Positions 13,201 to 24,900 of a stretch of DNA of 64,000 nt are shown piece by piece; the stretch's first letter is position 1, and each line of letters opens with the position of its first letter. The translations under genes were made by a program, and so were the position numbers. The DNA comes from Struthio camelus (lineage: Eukaryota; Chordata; Aves; Struthioniformes; Struthionidae): positions 194,116,247-194,180,246 of the forward strand of contig NC_090942.1 of assembly GCF_040807025.1 (NCBI RefSeq), in the 5' to 3' direction. The notes under the pieces were generated by a model, which was not told the origin of the DNA, made no database searches, and saw nothing but the letters and a program-made list of their open reading frames with translations.

Positions 13201-16200
13201 TTCCCAATTGACAATGAAGCCGGTACGTGCACTGTTAACTTTTGTTACCTGTCTATATTTACATTTTTGAGAATTAGAGCATGTTATGACCCTTGACGAC
13301 TTTAACATAGTGTTTCAGCTATAGATCATACATCTGATAGTAAACAGATGTAACTCTCCGACTGTCCCAGAGCAGATGTTCTTCAGATAAACTCATTCTG
13401 GCACACTTAAGGTGAAGTCCTGCAGGTGTTTTGGCTGATCTGAGGGCTGGCTGCTGCCAAAAAGGGAGAGCTCGCTCTCTTTTCGCTCCTCCTTGCTCTC
13501 TTTGCCCTGATGATTTTAACACCCAAAAGACCATTCAAGTCTGTTACGTAATTCCTCTTACTATGAAACTTCTTTAAAATAAGCTTCTAGCAGAGGAAGG
13601 AGAATCTTAAAACTGCCCTCCATGTTTTGTAGTGCTTATTCTGTTCTTTGGTGTGATTCTGAGACAGGGTGGCTAGCGCGATCCTAATCAACTATCTGCC
13701 AGTTACACGTCTGCACTGGCTGAGTGTTAAATAGTCGTTTGCTTCCTTTGTTCTGTCTGTTTCATAAGAAAAAACAGTCACAACACTCGCTCACTCTGGG
13801 CATCTATGTTAACTAGACATCTTTGTGCACTGTATTTGCTTCATTTTCCATTAAAAAGAGAAAGTTCTGTGGGAAGTTAAGTCAGCAGAGAGAGAGAACG
13901 TTAAGGATGGGAAGAAGAACTACAGAAAGGAAGTGAACACTTTAGAAAGGGGACTTTATAACGTCGGGGGGAGTTTGGCTGTGTGTGTTCTTGTGTTCTT
14001 TTTCTTTTTTTTTTCTTTCTAAGAGTTTAAAGACATCAAACAAAACTATTTTAGAATGATTCAGTCACTGAAAGCAAAAACAGGTTAGTATCTGAAGCTA
14101 GGAGTCTTTGAAAATCGGTTGTATATTGAGTTGCAAATTGCATAATGTGGTTCATTGTTTCTTAATGCTTATTCTCATCCCGTTCTGGCGGTTTCTTTAC
14201 AGAGTTTAATCACTGTTCAGAATTGATCTGTTCCATCATGCAGAAATCCAAGTATATTCTAGTCATGTTTTTGCAAGCTTAAAACCACTGCGGCCAATGG
14301 TTTTTCTGTTGTTGCAATGTGGCTGGAACCCTGCTGTCTGGGGCAGTAAGTGGACCAGGCGTCTTTGGCGGCCAGTGTTTTTTCTGTTGTAGCAATGTGG
14401 CTGGAATCCTGCTGTCTGGGGTGGGATGGCAAATGGTTGCAAAGAGTCTTTACATATAGTTAAACAGGAATCTTTATTGATTTGTCCACAAAGGCTGATC
14501 ATGTGGAATATTCCAGTGGAGCGCTCCGAAATTTATCACCTCTCAGGTTAAAATATCAAGTCAGCGCATTCCATCCTATCAAAGTGCCAGCTCTGTTACA
14601 GGTTGTTAGTCAGATCGGGTATGTCAAAGTACAGTTAAAAGCTTGAGAATCTCACTACAATGAATTCAACATGTCATAATTTCAGTAGCTTTACAAAAGA
14701 AAGATGCCCCTTCCCCTGTTGATTTTGCATTTTTGTACTGTCATCTCCCTCAATAGCAGGACATTACTCCAGCTTGTTCTGCATCAAGAAATGTGTGATT
14801 GTTCCGTTATGCCACAAACACGTGGTTATAAAAATTTATGTATAATTAATTAAATTTTTTCCTTGGGAAGCACATATACTCCACTTTTAGCATTATGACA
14901 GCCTTTAAAGTTTTAAGTGAAACATAAAAGACTGAGAGGGAAAGCTTATAACTACTTTTCTTGGCTTCAGAGCATCTCCAGTGTTCTCATTAGAGTGCTT
15001 TACTGAGGCGCTGTGCTTTGAAACACTGAGGCGAGGTCATGATTTTTAAAAACTTCTGGTCTGAAGATGTGGCTAGACTTCTGTATTGGCTCGCTGCGAT
15101 GGCCAGTAGCAGTCCTCTCTGCTGCCCTGGGCTTTGTGCCTGCCTGCATGTTCTTTCCCTCCTCTTACGCAACTGAGGACACTGTTAGGCATCTCTCCGC
15201 ATCTCCCAGGCCCACTGATTAATTTTTTTTACTGGATTAGCAAACTGTTAGTGTAGCTTTTAGAGCATCATCCTCCCTTGTCCTTTTCTCTGCTTGCCCT
15301 CTTTACTTCTAGTAGCTCTAGCTCTACGCCAAGCTTTGCTATGCCAAAAGGGTGAGGGGAAAACTGATTTTTGTCTCTTTCTAAAATGGTTTCTTTGTAT
15401 TTACGCTATGATGACTCAAATTCTGAGGAGCGTGGTGGTTAGAAAGGACACTACACGTTATTGCTGCTCTTCTGCTTTAGCACCTCGTTCTGAAGAGCAA
15501 ATGCTTCCAGTGTGTCAAAGGTTGTTATGGCAGATGTAATAGGTTTAATGGAAGTCTCAGAAATTTAATGTCTGTAATTGCCTCTGGTAGCTTCTCTAGG
15601 CAGAAGTTCACAAAGTCCTGTTCTGGCCATTACAGCGAGATGCTGTTTGCCAGCAGAGAAGTGTTGGATCAGTTTACCAAGTGAGGCAGCAGACGTTACA
15701 CAGTCTGGGATTGTTTTTAGCTGGGGGTTATTTTACTAATTTTGGATCTATTCTAGGCACCTGCAGTAAGCCCACAGTTTATCTCATTATAAAAATGCTT
15801 GGCTCTCTTTATTGACTATGAGCTTGTCAGCAAGACTCCTTATAAGTACAGGTGTGCACATTTGAGATGAACCCCACCCTTCCATCATCCTTGAGGCAAG
15901 TTTGATCATCTCTTGAAGGTTAGTTTAATACCTGGAGAAACAAAACTTCTTTTTTATAGTAGGTAGGGTATTGCAAACAGGATATTGAGAGAGGGTGACT
16001 TTGTGCTTTGAGACTGATAAAGAAAATCTGCTTTAGATGCCTGTCTTGCATGTGTTGCTCGTGTGCTGAGGATCATACCAGTTGTCAGGTTTCATAGTGG
16101 GAAATGGTGTGTGGTGCGTTTTTTTTGTCCTTGTTTTTTTTTTTTCAAATTAGATTTCTGAGGACAGTGCAAGAAGGTGAGGGACAGGCTTGCTCTTCCC

Positions 16201-18686
16201 CTGCAGCATGAGGTACCACTTGCTGGAGGTGGGGGAGTCGTGTGAACATCTCATCAGTTCCCATCAGAGGTCTCGTCCTGTGATGCTTTGTGCAATTGTG
16301 ATCTCTTTTTGTGATGCACACTTTACCTTTTTGAAGAGTGAAATAATGTGGTCTAACTGAACTCTTTGGACTTAACACTTCATACCATATATCATGTCTT
16401 TGATAAATGAAAGATTAAAATAGATGGTGTAATAGTTACCTGTGACCTGAATTTTTTGTGAGACTATAAACATCGAATTGGTTGTCTTGTACTTTTTCTA
16501 CAGCCTGTTTAATTTCTTTTGGGTTACAGATGAGAAGTTAGAGAAATTACTAATTAGACATCATCTGTCCTGGTACCCTTCTATCCCCAAAAGACGACAA
16601 TCCAAAGGACAACTTTTATTGGCAGCATTATTCAGATTTTTTCAGTAGTGGGTTGGTCAGTTTTTCTCTTGGATTTTCATGACCACTAGAAATTTGGAAA
16701 GAATGTTACTTGTGAAAGCAGCCACCAGTGTCCCACTACAATAAGGTTCTGCCTGCCCTTGTCAGTGAAAGGTAATGTGGGACTTCAGTGTCATGATAAA
16801 AAGAAGATTTCTGTGCTTCTTTAAGTGGACATCGGTTTCCAAGCACAGTAGCAATAAACCTCTTGAAGCTGGTGTGAGCAGGAGGAAAAAAAAAAAAACA
16901 CAAAGAGGGAGAGCTTCTGGAAGAAGGAAAGATCTGCTTTCCTTTTTCTAGGGCAGGAGAGATAAAAGTGATGTATAGCTGGCATTGATAGACACTGCAC
17001 ATGTTTCAGATGCTGCAGTTGTGGAGAAAAATAGATGCATTTCCCAGCTCTTTCAGGCATTGCACTGCTTAAAGCTTCAGACAGGAAAGAAATAACGCTA
17101 ACTTTGTGAACAGGACGTACAAGCTGCGAGAGACTTCCCCATCCCAGTGATGTGCATCTGAATTTGAAGAAGCTCTAACATAGCAGGAAGCTTAGGACTG
17201 AGATGGCTTCATTATCTCATGTTTACTATGCTGTTTTAATGTTGGCAAATAACATATCATATCCTCGTTAGTATTTAAAAAAAATATGCTCACATCTATA
17301 GCATAGATCTATCACTTTTTATGATCTGAAAATGTTTATATGCAATGTTTTTTTCCTCTAAGTTATTTTTATCTGAAGTTGCAAATGTCATCTACAAATC
17401 TATAACAGATTGTGATCATCTAGGAATTTTGAAATACCTCTAATTTACCAAAAAAAAAAAAAATCCTTTCTGTCAGTTGCAAATCCTGGTTTGTCTTAAT
17501 TTGTTTTTTAAAGCCTCAGAATTGCGAACTTCTAAAACAGCCCTTCTTTTTTGCATATGTAAGATTTTGTGTTCTGAGTTGTCCTTTGAATGCTAGCATC
17601 GTGATACGAACAACAGCAAATGAAATCCACAGGGTAGAAAACAGAAAATTACCATGTGATTGAAGCTATGTTTCATGAAAAATCTATAATAATCCCTTGT
17701 CCCATGTTCCTATGGAACTGAATGCTTTTGTATACAGTACTTTTTATGTTAGTCTCTGCTTACAAGTAGCAGCTGATGTGACAAACAGCATTTTTACGTG
17801 ATGTGACAAACAGCATTTTTACTTATGAATTCAAAATCTGTTTGAAAAACAATTTCTTATCCCATTTGATAGCCATAGGATGCTAAAACTAGGAGTTGCA
17901 AATGAAGATGCAAGCATTTAGTAGCTGTTCTATATGAGATGTTTTAGGAGGTAGCTTTGTTCATTCTATATTAGTTTGGGTTCTTTAATCGTCTGCAGCA
18001 TTAAGCAATCCGTATTTTCTTGAAGAATCTATTAAGAAAGCATTGACAATTTAAAATGTGGTACTCACGATGAGTGAAAGTTTTCCTCTGTTGAACGAAC
18101 AAGAAGATGGATTTTGGCATCAGCATTGAGGAGGGTTTCCAGGCAAAGTTGGTGTAAATATTGCATGCTCTTACAAAAGAGAACACAAAATGGAAATAGC
18201 GTGGTAGATGTGAGTATGGTATGTACAGAAATTTTCTCTGTGAAGGGAGATGTTAATGAATCTTAAAAGTAGTTACTTACACTAGTAACTTTCTTCTTAG
18301 AAGAAACTTGCACTAGTTTCTTCTGCTCCTGTGTGGTTTGCTTAACTGTGCAAAAGAATTAAAAGGCACAGAACTGTTTTATTAACTACAGGTTTATTTG
18401 CAAGCTATAACTTTTGTTTTGTTAAATTCACTGTTACGTAGTGATAATGACTTTGTTGTTTTATGCCCTTTTAGGGATGGATGATGACGCCGAATTTCAT
18501 GAACATATTTTTCTGGAGAAACACCTAGAGGACTTCCCCAAGCAAGGACCTGTTCGCCACTTCATGGAGCTAGTGATCTGTGGGCTTTCTAAAAACCCAT
18601 ACATAACTGTTAAACAGAAGATCGAACATATCGAGTGGTTTCGGAAGTATTTTGAGGAAAAAGAGGAACTTCTTCACGAGATTTGA
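970..18686 (+). CDS. MRPS31: MRPS31 (mS31), small mitoribosomal subunit protein; exons 2-7, 5' partial
   Basis: Gene-level entry. mS31 is a metazoan-type protein of the small (28S) mitochondrial ribosomal subunit, made in the cytosol and imported into the matrix; in humans it is also known as the autoantigen Imogen 38. Coding segments 970-1260, 1954-2112, 6979-7116, 9730-9803, 13079-13222 and 18475-18686 all have GT-AG borders, their phases agree at every junction, and together they give 338 residues plus TGA. Identity rests on blocks I recognise from human MRPS31 (395 aa): [58 protein letters not shown] and [10 protein letters not shown]. The highly conserved part is the C-terminal third; the N-terminal half is polar and diverged. 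Missing: exon 1 with the start codon and mitochondrial presequence (about 55 residues in human), which lies upstream of the window. FOXO1 follows downstream in the same orientation, as in human, which supports orthology. No frameshift or internal stop was seen, so this is a functional gene and not a processed copy. Confidence 0.96.
1261..1953 (+). other. MRPS31 intron 2
   Basis: Short intron from donor gtaaag to acceptor TTACAG at 1948-1953. AT-rich; nothing else recognised. Confidence 0.9.
1954..2112 (+). CDS. MRPS31: MRPS31 exon 3
   Basis: 159 nt, phase 2 in and phase 2 out. It encodes [20 protein letters not shown] followed by [19 protein letters not shown], matching human [36 protein letters not shown]: an alanine-rich helix followed by a charged helix. 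The donor is CG|gtctgt, a weak match to consensus. It was chosen because it joins to exon 4 in phase and gives INIRNVISDM where human has ISFSNIISDM. A run of seven G lies 15 nt before the donor. Confidence 0.9.
2113..6978 (+). other. MRPS31 intron 3
   Basis: 4.9 kb, AT-rich. Contains an A-run near 3452-3466 and a 10-bp perfect inverted repeat at 5090-5119. No exon with conserved coding potential and no recognisable transposon was seen. It ends in a T-rich tract and TTTCAG at 6973-6978. Confidence 0.85.
5090..5119. repeat. 10-bp perfect inverted repeat
   Basis: GAGCTTAAGG at 5090-5099 and CCTTAAGCTC at 5110-5119 are exact reverse complements separated by 10 bases. It lies inside MRPS31 intron 3. 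It could be a small hairpin or chance; no target-site duplication was seen that would make it a transposon end. Confidence 0.6.
6979..7116 (+). CDS. MRPS31: MRPS31 exon 4
   Basis: 138 nt, phase 2 in and phase 2 out (AG|gtattt). It encodes [19 protein letters not shown] and then [15 protein letters not shown], aligning to human [20 protein letters not shown] and onward. The acceptor TTTCAG follows a T-rich tract that includes GTTTTTGATTT. The frame stays open past the donor into the intron, but homology stops at the donor. Confidence 0.93.
7117..9729 (+). other. MRPS31 intron 4
   Basis: 2.6 kb, AT-rich, with homopolymer T and A runs near 9096-9108. Nothing coding recognised. It ends in T-rich sequence and TTTATAG at 9723-9729. 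Confidence 0.85.
9730..9803 (+). CDS. MRPS31: MRPS31 exon 5
   Basis: 74 nt, phase 2 in and phase 1 out (ACAG|gttagt). It encodes [20 protein letters not shown], with RLNIF identical to human and a diverged acidic tail where human has MMAVTKEAPETD. It is short, and is supported by phase and by the order of conserved blocks. Confidence 0.9.
9804..13078 (+). other. MRPS31 intron 5
   Basis: 3.3 kb, AT-rich. A (TTTAT)-like run lies at about 11889-11920, and an A-rich AAATA microsatellite at 13025-13067 ends about 10 nt before the exon 6 acceptor. No transposon recognised. Confidence 0.85.
13025..13067. repeat. A-rich (AAATA/AAAT)n microsatellite next to a splice acceptor
   Basis: A nearly pure A/T tract of AAATA, AAATAA and poly-A units. 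It leaves only the short pyrimidine stretch TTCCTTTCTTAG before MRPS31 exon 6. Confidence 0.85.
13079..13222 (+). CDS. MRPS31: MRPS31 exon 6
   Basis: 144 nt, phase 1 in and phase 1 out (GCCG|gtacgt). It encodes the most conserved part of mS31: [14 protein letters not shown], then [20 protein letters not shown], then [10 protein letters not shown]. Human reads [20 protein letters not shown] and then [20 protein letters not shown]. Exon boundaries are set by the TTCTTAG acceptor and a near-consensus donor. Confidence 0.96.
14024..14083 (+). other. Candidate alternative (cassette) exon of MRPS31
   Basis: A 60-nt stretch preceded by a roughly 20-nt pyrimidine tract and TCTAAG, and followed by ACAG|gttagt, the same donor sequence as exon 5. 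The flanking exons 6 and 7 meet in phase 1; this segment is a multiple of three, starts and ends in phase 1, and is open, so inclusion would insert [20 protein letters not shown] before the final exon. Human MRPS31 as I remember it has no such insertion. It could be a minor isoform, a lineage-specific exon or a chance pseudo-exon. Confidence 0.35.
14290..14421. repeat. Diverged tandem duplication, period 78 bp
   Basis: A segment of about 54 bp at 14290-14343 recurs at 14368-14421 with a few substitutions (shared blocks CAATGTGGCTGGAA and CTGCTGTCTGGGG). A minus-strand AATAAA signal lies just downstream at 14473-14478. This may be part of an unclassified repeat, possibly LTR-like in reverse orientation; I cannot name a family. 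Confidence 0.75.
17774..17822. repeat. 25-bp tandem duplication
   Basis: TGATGTGACAAACAGCATTT and the following bases at 17774-17798 are repeated directly at 17799-17822 with no mismatch over the shared bases. A recent local duplication in MRPS31 intron 6. Confidence 0.9.
18475..18686 (+). CDS. MRPS31: MRPS31 exon 7 (terminal coding exon)
   Basis: 212 nt, phase 1 in, ending at TGA 18684-18686. It encodes [40 protein letters not shown], and a tail of [20 protein letters not shown] followed by KEELLHEI. It is nearly identical to human mS31 through IEHIEWF; the last residues after KYFEEK are shorter and diverged, as is usual for the C-terminus. Confidence 0.97.
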
Positions 18687-18950
18687 GACTTGAGAAAGCT
18701 TAACCTTGAAATGAAGAATCTAGTAAGGCAAAATAGTTAATAAAAGGAATACTTTGGGTGCATAATAGGCATATGACCTGAAAATTGTTCTTAAAATATT
18801 AAAATGTTTGAAATTTGTGCTTTCTTTTATGTATGTGTCTGTGTATATACTTTCTAACACCAAAAGAAGCAACTGAAAGTTGTAGATCTTCTAGGTTGTG
18901 CGTGTAAAAACTTAGTTTGTGTATTAAAATCATTGTTGCTTAAACTTGAC
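18687..18950 (+). other. MRPS31: MRPS31 3' UTR (approximate)
   Basis: AT-rich sequence after the stop codon with three possible poly(A) signals: AATAAA at 18739-18744, ATTAAA at 18798-18803 and ATTAAA at 18923-18928. Which one is used cannot be read from the sequence, so the end is approximate. Confidence 0.6.
18739..18744 (+). terminator. Candidate MRPS31 poly(A) signal
   Basis: Canonical AATAAA 53 nt after the stop codon. The proximal position would give a very short 3' UTR; ATTAAA variants at 18798 and 18923 are alternatives. Confidence 0.5.
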
Positions 18951-21900
18951 GCTAATCTTTTGACCATCTAGATACCTGTTAAGTTTGATTCCACTTCCTG
19001 TTTCTTTTGTGTTTGGTGTCTATCGTACTGTTTCACTGGGGTTAACACTTACTGACACAGTTCTTGACAGGTTTGTTCATCTTTCCCTTTCTTTAAGATC
19101 TGTAGTGCTTTCACTTTTTAAAAACCCCTGATACAGCACTAGTTTAGCTAATTTTTAAAGACTCTTGCTGAGATAGTTTTTCATTTTGCTGATTCATTAA
19201 ATACACTAAAATATATTAATTTGGAATACTCTCTCCTTTCAGTAACCATCTTGGTTTTATTTTAAAATCATTGGTAAAGACCAAGTCATTTGAACTGAGA
19301 GCCTGTGTAGTTCATCTATGCAATGAAGAGAAAGCTATTGTGTTCCTCAGATGTGTGCGCAGTATAGTACTGGTGAGCTATTTAACATAACATGGGAAGC
19401 GGAGGTCTCTCTGGCTGTCCGTGCATCCGTTCTGAGGCTTTTGAACAACTTCTGATCAGTTTCCAGTGTTTCTTATTTTAAAATGGTCCTGATTGTGTCA
19501 AGTGATCCCTTAGTTCTGTTTGGTTAGAAAAAGCAGTTTTATGATTTCTACAGCGTCTAGACCTGAGGCCTTATCCCCTGCATCTGCAGGGCTAGAAAGA
19601 GAAGTAAGATATTGCTGGAAAGAGTCTACTCATTGCTGGTGCGTTATGTTGCTGCTGCTTTATATCTAGTGCTCTGATGCTGAAGTAATTTCAGATGATC
19701 CTTTTTTTTTTTTTTTGATAAAATGCATATGGCTCTCCATATCTATTGAGCAACTACAATATATTTTACTTCAGTTATATTTTCTTAAACTTTCTTTCAG
19801 AATTATCCTGGACTGTATCTGGCTTCCTAACTTCCCAGAGCTATCTTGACCTCGTATACTATATTCTTGATTATTCTCTCTGATTTACTCCAACCATGTC
19901 AGCAGCTATTAGCCCTCTAAATATGACCTTTTTTCACGTTTCCTCTTAAGCAATGATGCAGGAAGTCATGGAATGAAGGTAAGACATTGACTTTCTGATT
20001 AAAATTTAATTTGCATATGATAATTACAGCAAAGCAAGTTAAAAAGTTGGCCTTTTTCTCTGAGTTAGAATATCGTTGCGCTAGTCTGTAGGACAGGAGT
20101 TTGCCTGTTTAGCAAAGGATAAGCCTCAGGATATGGAAGGGAAAGTCAGCTTTTTAACTTTTAGCGGTAAGAACAGCAAAGTTCAAGTTTTGCAGAAATT
20201 TTCAGAAGCTTTCTGCCTTCGGAAATGGAGAAAGCGAGAATTACATCATAGCATCTCCATTTAGTGCAAGGAGAGTTTTAATTTTCAGTTCAATGCCCAG
20301 ACATGTTTTACTTCATAACTATCATTCTTCTCAAATTTCCACCAAACTGATGATGCTGGGAACATCTCAGAGACCCACATAACGGCAGCATGCTGCTGTA
20401 TTTCAAATCTTTTTCTAAAACAAAGCACAGTGACTTTGGGTTCATTGTGGGCTTTTAGAAATAGCCCCTCTGTATTTTCTTTCTTTGCATCTAGCCTGTG
20501 TTTTGATATGAAAGACAGGACGCTGTGACAAGTTGTGTTCATATTCAGAGAGGTTCAGATGCTTTAGCTGTGTATGAAAGTACTGAATTTAACAGCTACT
20601 GGGAGTGAGGTGAGTATTAGCATTTGAACTGATTCATTAGAAGGTCAATACTTTGGCAAGCTCTTAACAAGAGCTCTTGGTGCTTAGAATTTTTGAAAAG
20701 CTGCAGTAATTCCTACTTAAGTGCTTAAATATAGATTTGAGAGTTAATACTAGGCAACCGCATTTGAATAATCGGACCTAGCTGCATATACACGCATATG
20801 CCTATTGGGACTGTTCAAAGCACATTAACAGAGCCCAAGTTGCATGGCATTTATGTGATTTTTTTTTTGTTGTTGTTGTTTTTGATGCATGTGTCTTGAT
20901 ATTCCTGAAGGAGTAGGCATGCAGGAATGTAAAGCGTTGATACTTACAGATTAGTCACTTAAAAACATAAAAATTGCTCCTTTCTTTTGCAGCCAAAAGG
21001 GTAAAGAGCTGACAGTGGCCTGCCGTTGTACTCAGAATAGAGGCAGTGTTGTAACTGTTGATTCCCTCACCAGTCGTTTGTGGATTTCTTACGATAGCTG
21101 CTTTTTTTCCCTCCTCCCCCCTTAACTGGTTAGGTGGTGTTATATGTAACTTAATGGATTCAACGTTAGGATCTGTCCAAGGTAAAATAGCATTAATTAT
21201 GTACTGTTGTCTTAGATTTCCTTTTTTCTACCTGAAGCTGAGGTTCTGTTAATGCATTGCCAATGCTGTACCTCTGTGACACCTGCAGTGCTGGCATCAC
21301 GTGGTACTTCTGCATGGGCATCCGGAAACTGTCTAGTTTTTCCGGGGGGTTGCTGCAGCCTTCAGAAAAACGGGAAGACAGAGCAGGCTGGAGCAGGTAA
21401 CTGTGGGCAACTATGTCCACGTGGGATTTTTTGGAGATGGTTTTCCCATGGGGTGGCTGCAAGGGATAAATAATAGGAAAACATTATTGGGTGGAGATGG
21501 TTGAGCCACTGTTAAGTTATACCCAAAAGAGTAACGCAATAACTTACCGTCCTTGTTGGTGACAGTGGTAGCTCTTGATCTCTTAGATACCATAGCGGCA
21601 GCACCCAAGGAGCAAGGGAGGAGTGAGGGGAGCCCACTGGCAAGGTGGATTGGCAAAATCGCGTGCACTGAAAGTAAAACATCTTGTTTGCTCTTGCCTC
21701 TTGCGTTCCCAGGCCTCTACCAAACCAACGCAGCACCCTGGGTCCAGCAAACTCACTTTTAGCTGGAAAACTATGTGCTAAATGATTATGCGTTATGTGA
21801 TTATAGCACTATTCCATTTTGTATTTCAATGCGGATACCAGAAAAAGCAAACACACACAAGGTTTAATGGAGAAGTTCAAGGCATAAAGTTTATTACCTA

Positions 21901-24900
21901 ACTGTCTCTGTCCCTGTAACTTCTTTCTCTCTGCTTTCCAAGTGCTGATCTCTTCCTTCCCAAAGAAAACTGTCTGATTACCATAATTAAGTTAAATTCA
22001 AAGCACTTGTTCGCAACTTACATTTAGCTGCTTTTTAAACTGTATTTAGCAAAAGTTTGCTGCTTTGGTTTTGGGGTTGTGTACCAAATGCATTCTCTGG
22101 GGGTTTTTGGTTTGTTTGCTTCTGAATTTTTTCCCAAGAATATCAGACATTCCTTCTCCGTACAAGCCTTGCTTTGTTTCTAGGCTCAGACTGCCCGCGT
22201 TGCAGCAACACTGTACTGTCTTCATCGTGCAAACTTCCAGGGCTCCCTGCGTGACGCTTCCCTGCTCTGAGCGCTGCTGGGTCTGTAAGTCGCTCACACT
22301 CGTGAGGGCGCCTGACTGTTTACATGATGTTTGAATCGGGCTTTGGGTCTCTCCTACCTAACCTGACGTGTCAGAAATTGCAAGGGATAAGTAATAACCT
22401 GACGTGTCAGAAATTGGTCTGGAAAAAAACAGGTGTCTCAGTGATGATCCCTTGCTGAAAGGGAAGGATAGGAGCAAATAGAATGAAATCCCTGTGAATG
22501 GCTTGGCGCTTTACTGCGTCAAGTCAAGGGGATGGTGGTGGGGTATAAATGCCAGCCACTTTGGTTGTATGCTAACCCAAATTTTATCTCTTGACATCTG
22601 ATGGCACCTTGTGTCTTTTCAAACCTATTTGATGTGAATGGTTTGCCAGAGATCAGACTTGATTGAGCACTTCCTCCCTCCTCCCCCATGAGGTAAGCCT
22701 GAAATATTTGCTCCCTAGGAGGAAGCAGGAGGAATGACTGTATGGCGTGGTTGCAGCTCTTACCTATGCTTGGGTTCTGGCTGTTGGTGTTAACCCATAC
22801 CAACTAACTATGCAGTGGTGCTGGAGTGAGATGTGCTTAATGGGGATTTTGTGCTCCTTGGCTACAAAGATGAACCGTTCCATGAGCACTGGAAGAAAAA
22901 AAGGCTGTGACTTAATTTAACCTTTCTAACCCATCAGAGCAGCTAAAACGAATGTGGTCAATAGGGAGGAAGATCTTGAACATGTTCTGCATGTTCAAAC
23001 TGCAAATTCTTTTTGCTTAAACGAAGTATTTTTAGATCAACAGGAACATTACAGGAGTCCTGCGGTGCTACTTGGGTCTGTTTTCTTCTGCTGCCTATAG
23101 AGTTAATAAAATTCCAGCATGAAAATAGCTCCTCGTCAGAGGCTCCGTTTGGATAAGAAGCTTGACGTATCCTGACATTTATGAAGGGGTGTGGGGGGGC
23201 ATACTTTTGCTTTCAGCAGTGATTTAAAAGTAAATAGTCCTGTTGTAGTTGGGATCAAAAAGGTCGTTTAGGAAGACTCTTCCTCGATGTTTGTGGGCAC
23301 AGAGTGCTGCTTTCTGAGACTGAAGGGCATGGTGGTCCACCAGTCATCGTTTCCATTGCCTGTAGCGTGGGATGAGGCTCTTTAGGAAGTTGGGCTGCTG
23401 GCACCTGCTGCTGCCACCTTGCCCAGCATGATGGCTTGTGGGCGAAGGGACGCGGAGAGGCTCCTCGCTGGGACTGCAGGGTGATGCCAGCATGCACCCA
23501 AGTGGGCGATCCCAGCACCAGAGCAGGGGCTGGGAGATAGGAGAGCTTGGTCCCTAACGTGTTGGCACGACAGAAACCGGCCCCTCTTGGCGAGGGTGTA
23601 AATCCCGCTGCGCTAAGTGGCTACAGGCATTCTGGTCTCATGATCTCCACAAGATGTCAGTGTTGATTTATTGGATTAGATGCAAAATCCTTGCGCAGAT
23701 TAAAGCAAGAACTGTTTTATAGCTGCACAATGGGTCCGATTGTGCCCTGGAATGCGTCGCCCGTGGAGGAGCGGCGCGGCGAGCGCTGATGGCCCGCGAA
23801 GGAGCCGAGCCCAGCAGCGCCCTGACATCAGAGCAGAGCCCTGTGCAAAATGGGATAATACTTTGCTAACATGTGCCCTGACCCCCTTGGGCTAGTGCTA
23901 AAGGAGGGGTGGTGAATTTTATATGCGTAATTTGTGCAGTAAAATGCTCTAATTTGTATTTGAAAAGCTGAAAGCCTGAACAGAAAGTAGAAGAGCCAAC
24001 ACAGGTGGAAGGAAGGATCCAAGTGCAACTGGATCAAGTCATTTACTGGAGCAGTTTAACTGGTAGCATGTGGCATCCAACGCTTGTTTCTCAAAAGTTG
24101 TCTTGCAGCATTAGCATTGAACTAGGACACTTTAAGGAAACGGGGACATAGTGTCCCCCAACCAAACACAGAGTTCCCATTTGTTTTTTAGCTCTTTGAG
24201 GAGTCTTTTTTTTGTGTGTAACAGTCCTTAAGTGTCAGAGAAACTTTCAAATGCTGTGAAGAGGCAGTGAGACCTCTACAAGGCAACCTCTCTCCCAGGA
24301 GAGGAGGTTTGCTGTTGACCGCTGGCAGGCGGTGGTGACAACAGCGCTATGACAGCGGAGACCCTCCTGGACCAGCCCCGCAGATGGAGGTGGCAGGATG
24401 CGGAGGGGACGAGCCCTTCCTTCGCCGTGGGAGGGGGTGGCCACCCGCGCTGCTGCCGGAGCCGCTCGTCCCGGCGCCCCTTGCACTCCCCTCCCTTGGG
24501 AGCATGGCAGCCGACCTTAACAGATAGCAAACATCTCCCTTGCAGCCCCTGGTGTTTTGTACCCATTTTTATCATAGCAGGGAAGTGTGGTGCTGGCCGG
24601 CCGGGAGGCAGGGGAAGGGAGAGGAGCGCCGGTGCTGCGCTCGGCCCTTCTCCCAGGGCTCCCTTGCAGCCATGATGGAAAAAGAGTAGTAAAACAGGTG
24701 CCCTACCTTCCTCCTGGGGTTTGACTTGGTTAACGAATTAAGCATTTACCCACTGAAATTTGTCTGAGAGGATCCCACACAGGGCAATGTCTGTGGCCGG
24801 GGCTCCAAGCCTAGGGATGTGCTGTAAAGCAGGGCAATTTTCAGAGATAACCTTATCTTCTCTTTAGAGCTGATTTTTAAATATAATGCCAGCAGATATC

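Larger units (their letters stand above)
13223..18474 (+). other. MRPS31 intron 6
   Basis: 5.3 kb. Contains a candidate 60-nt cassette exon (14024-14083), a 78-bp-period duplication (14290-14421), a 25-bp tandem duplication (17774-17822) and several A/T homopolymer runs. It ends in CCCTTTTAG at 18466-18474. Confidence 0.85.
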
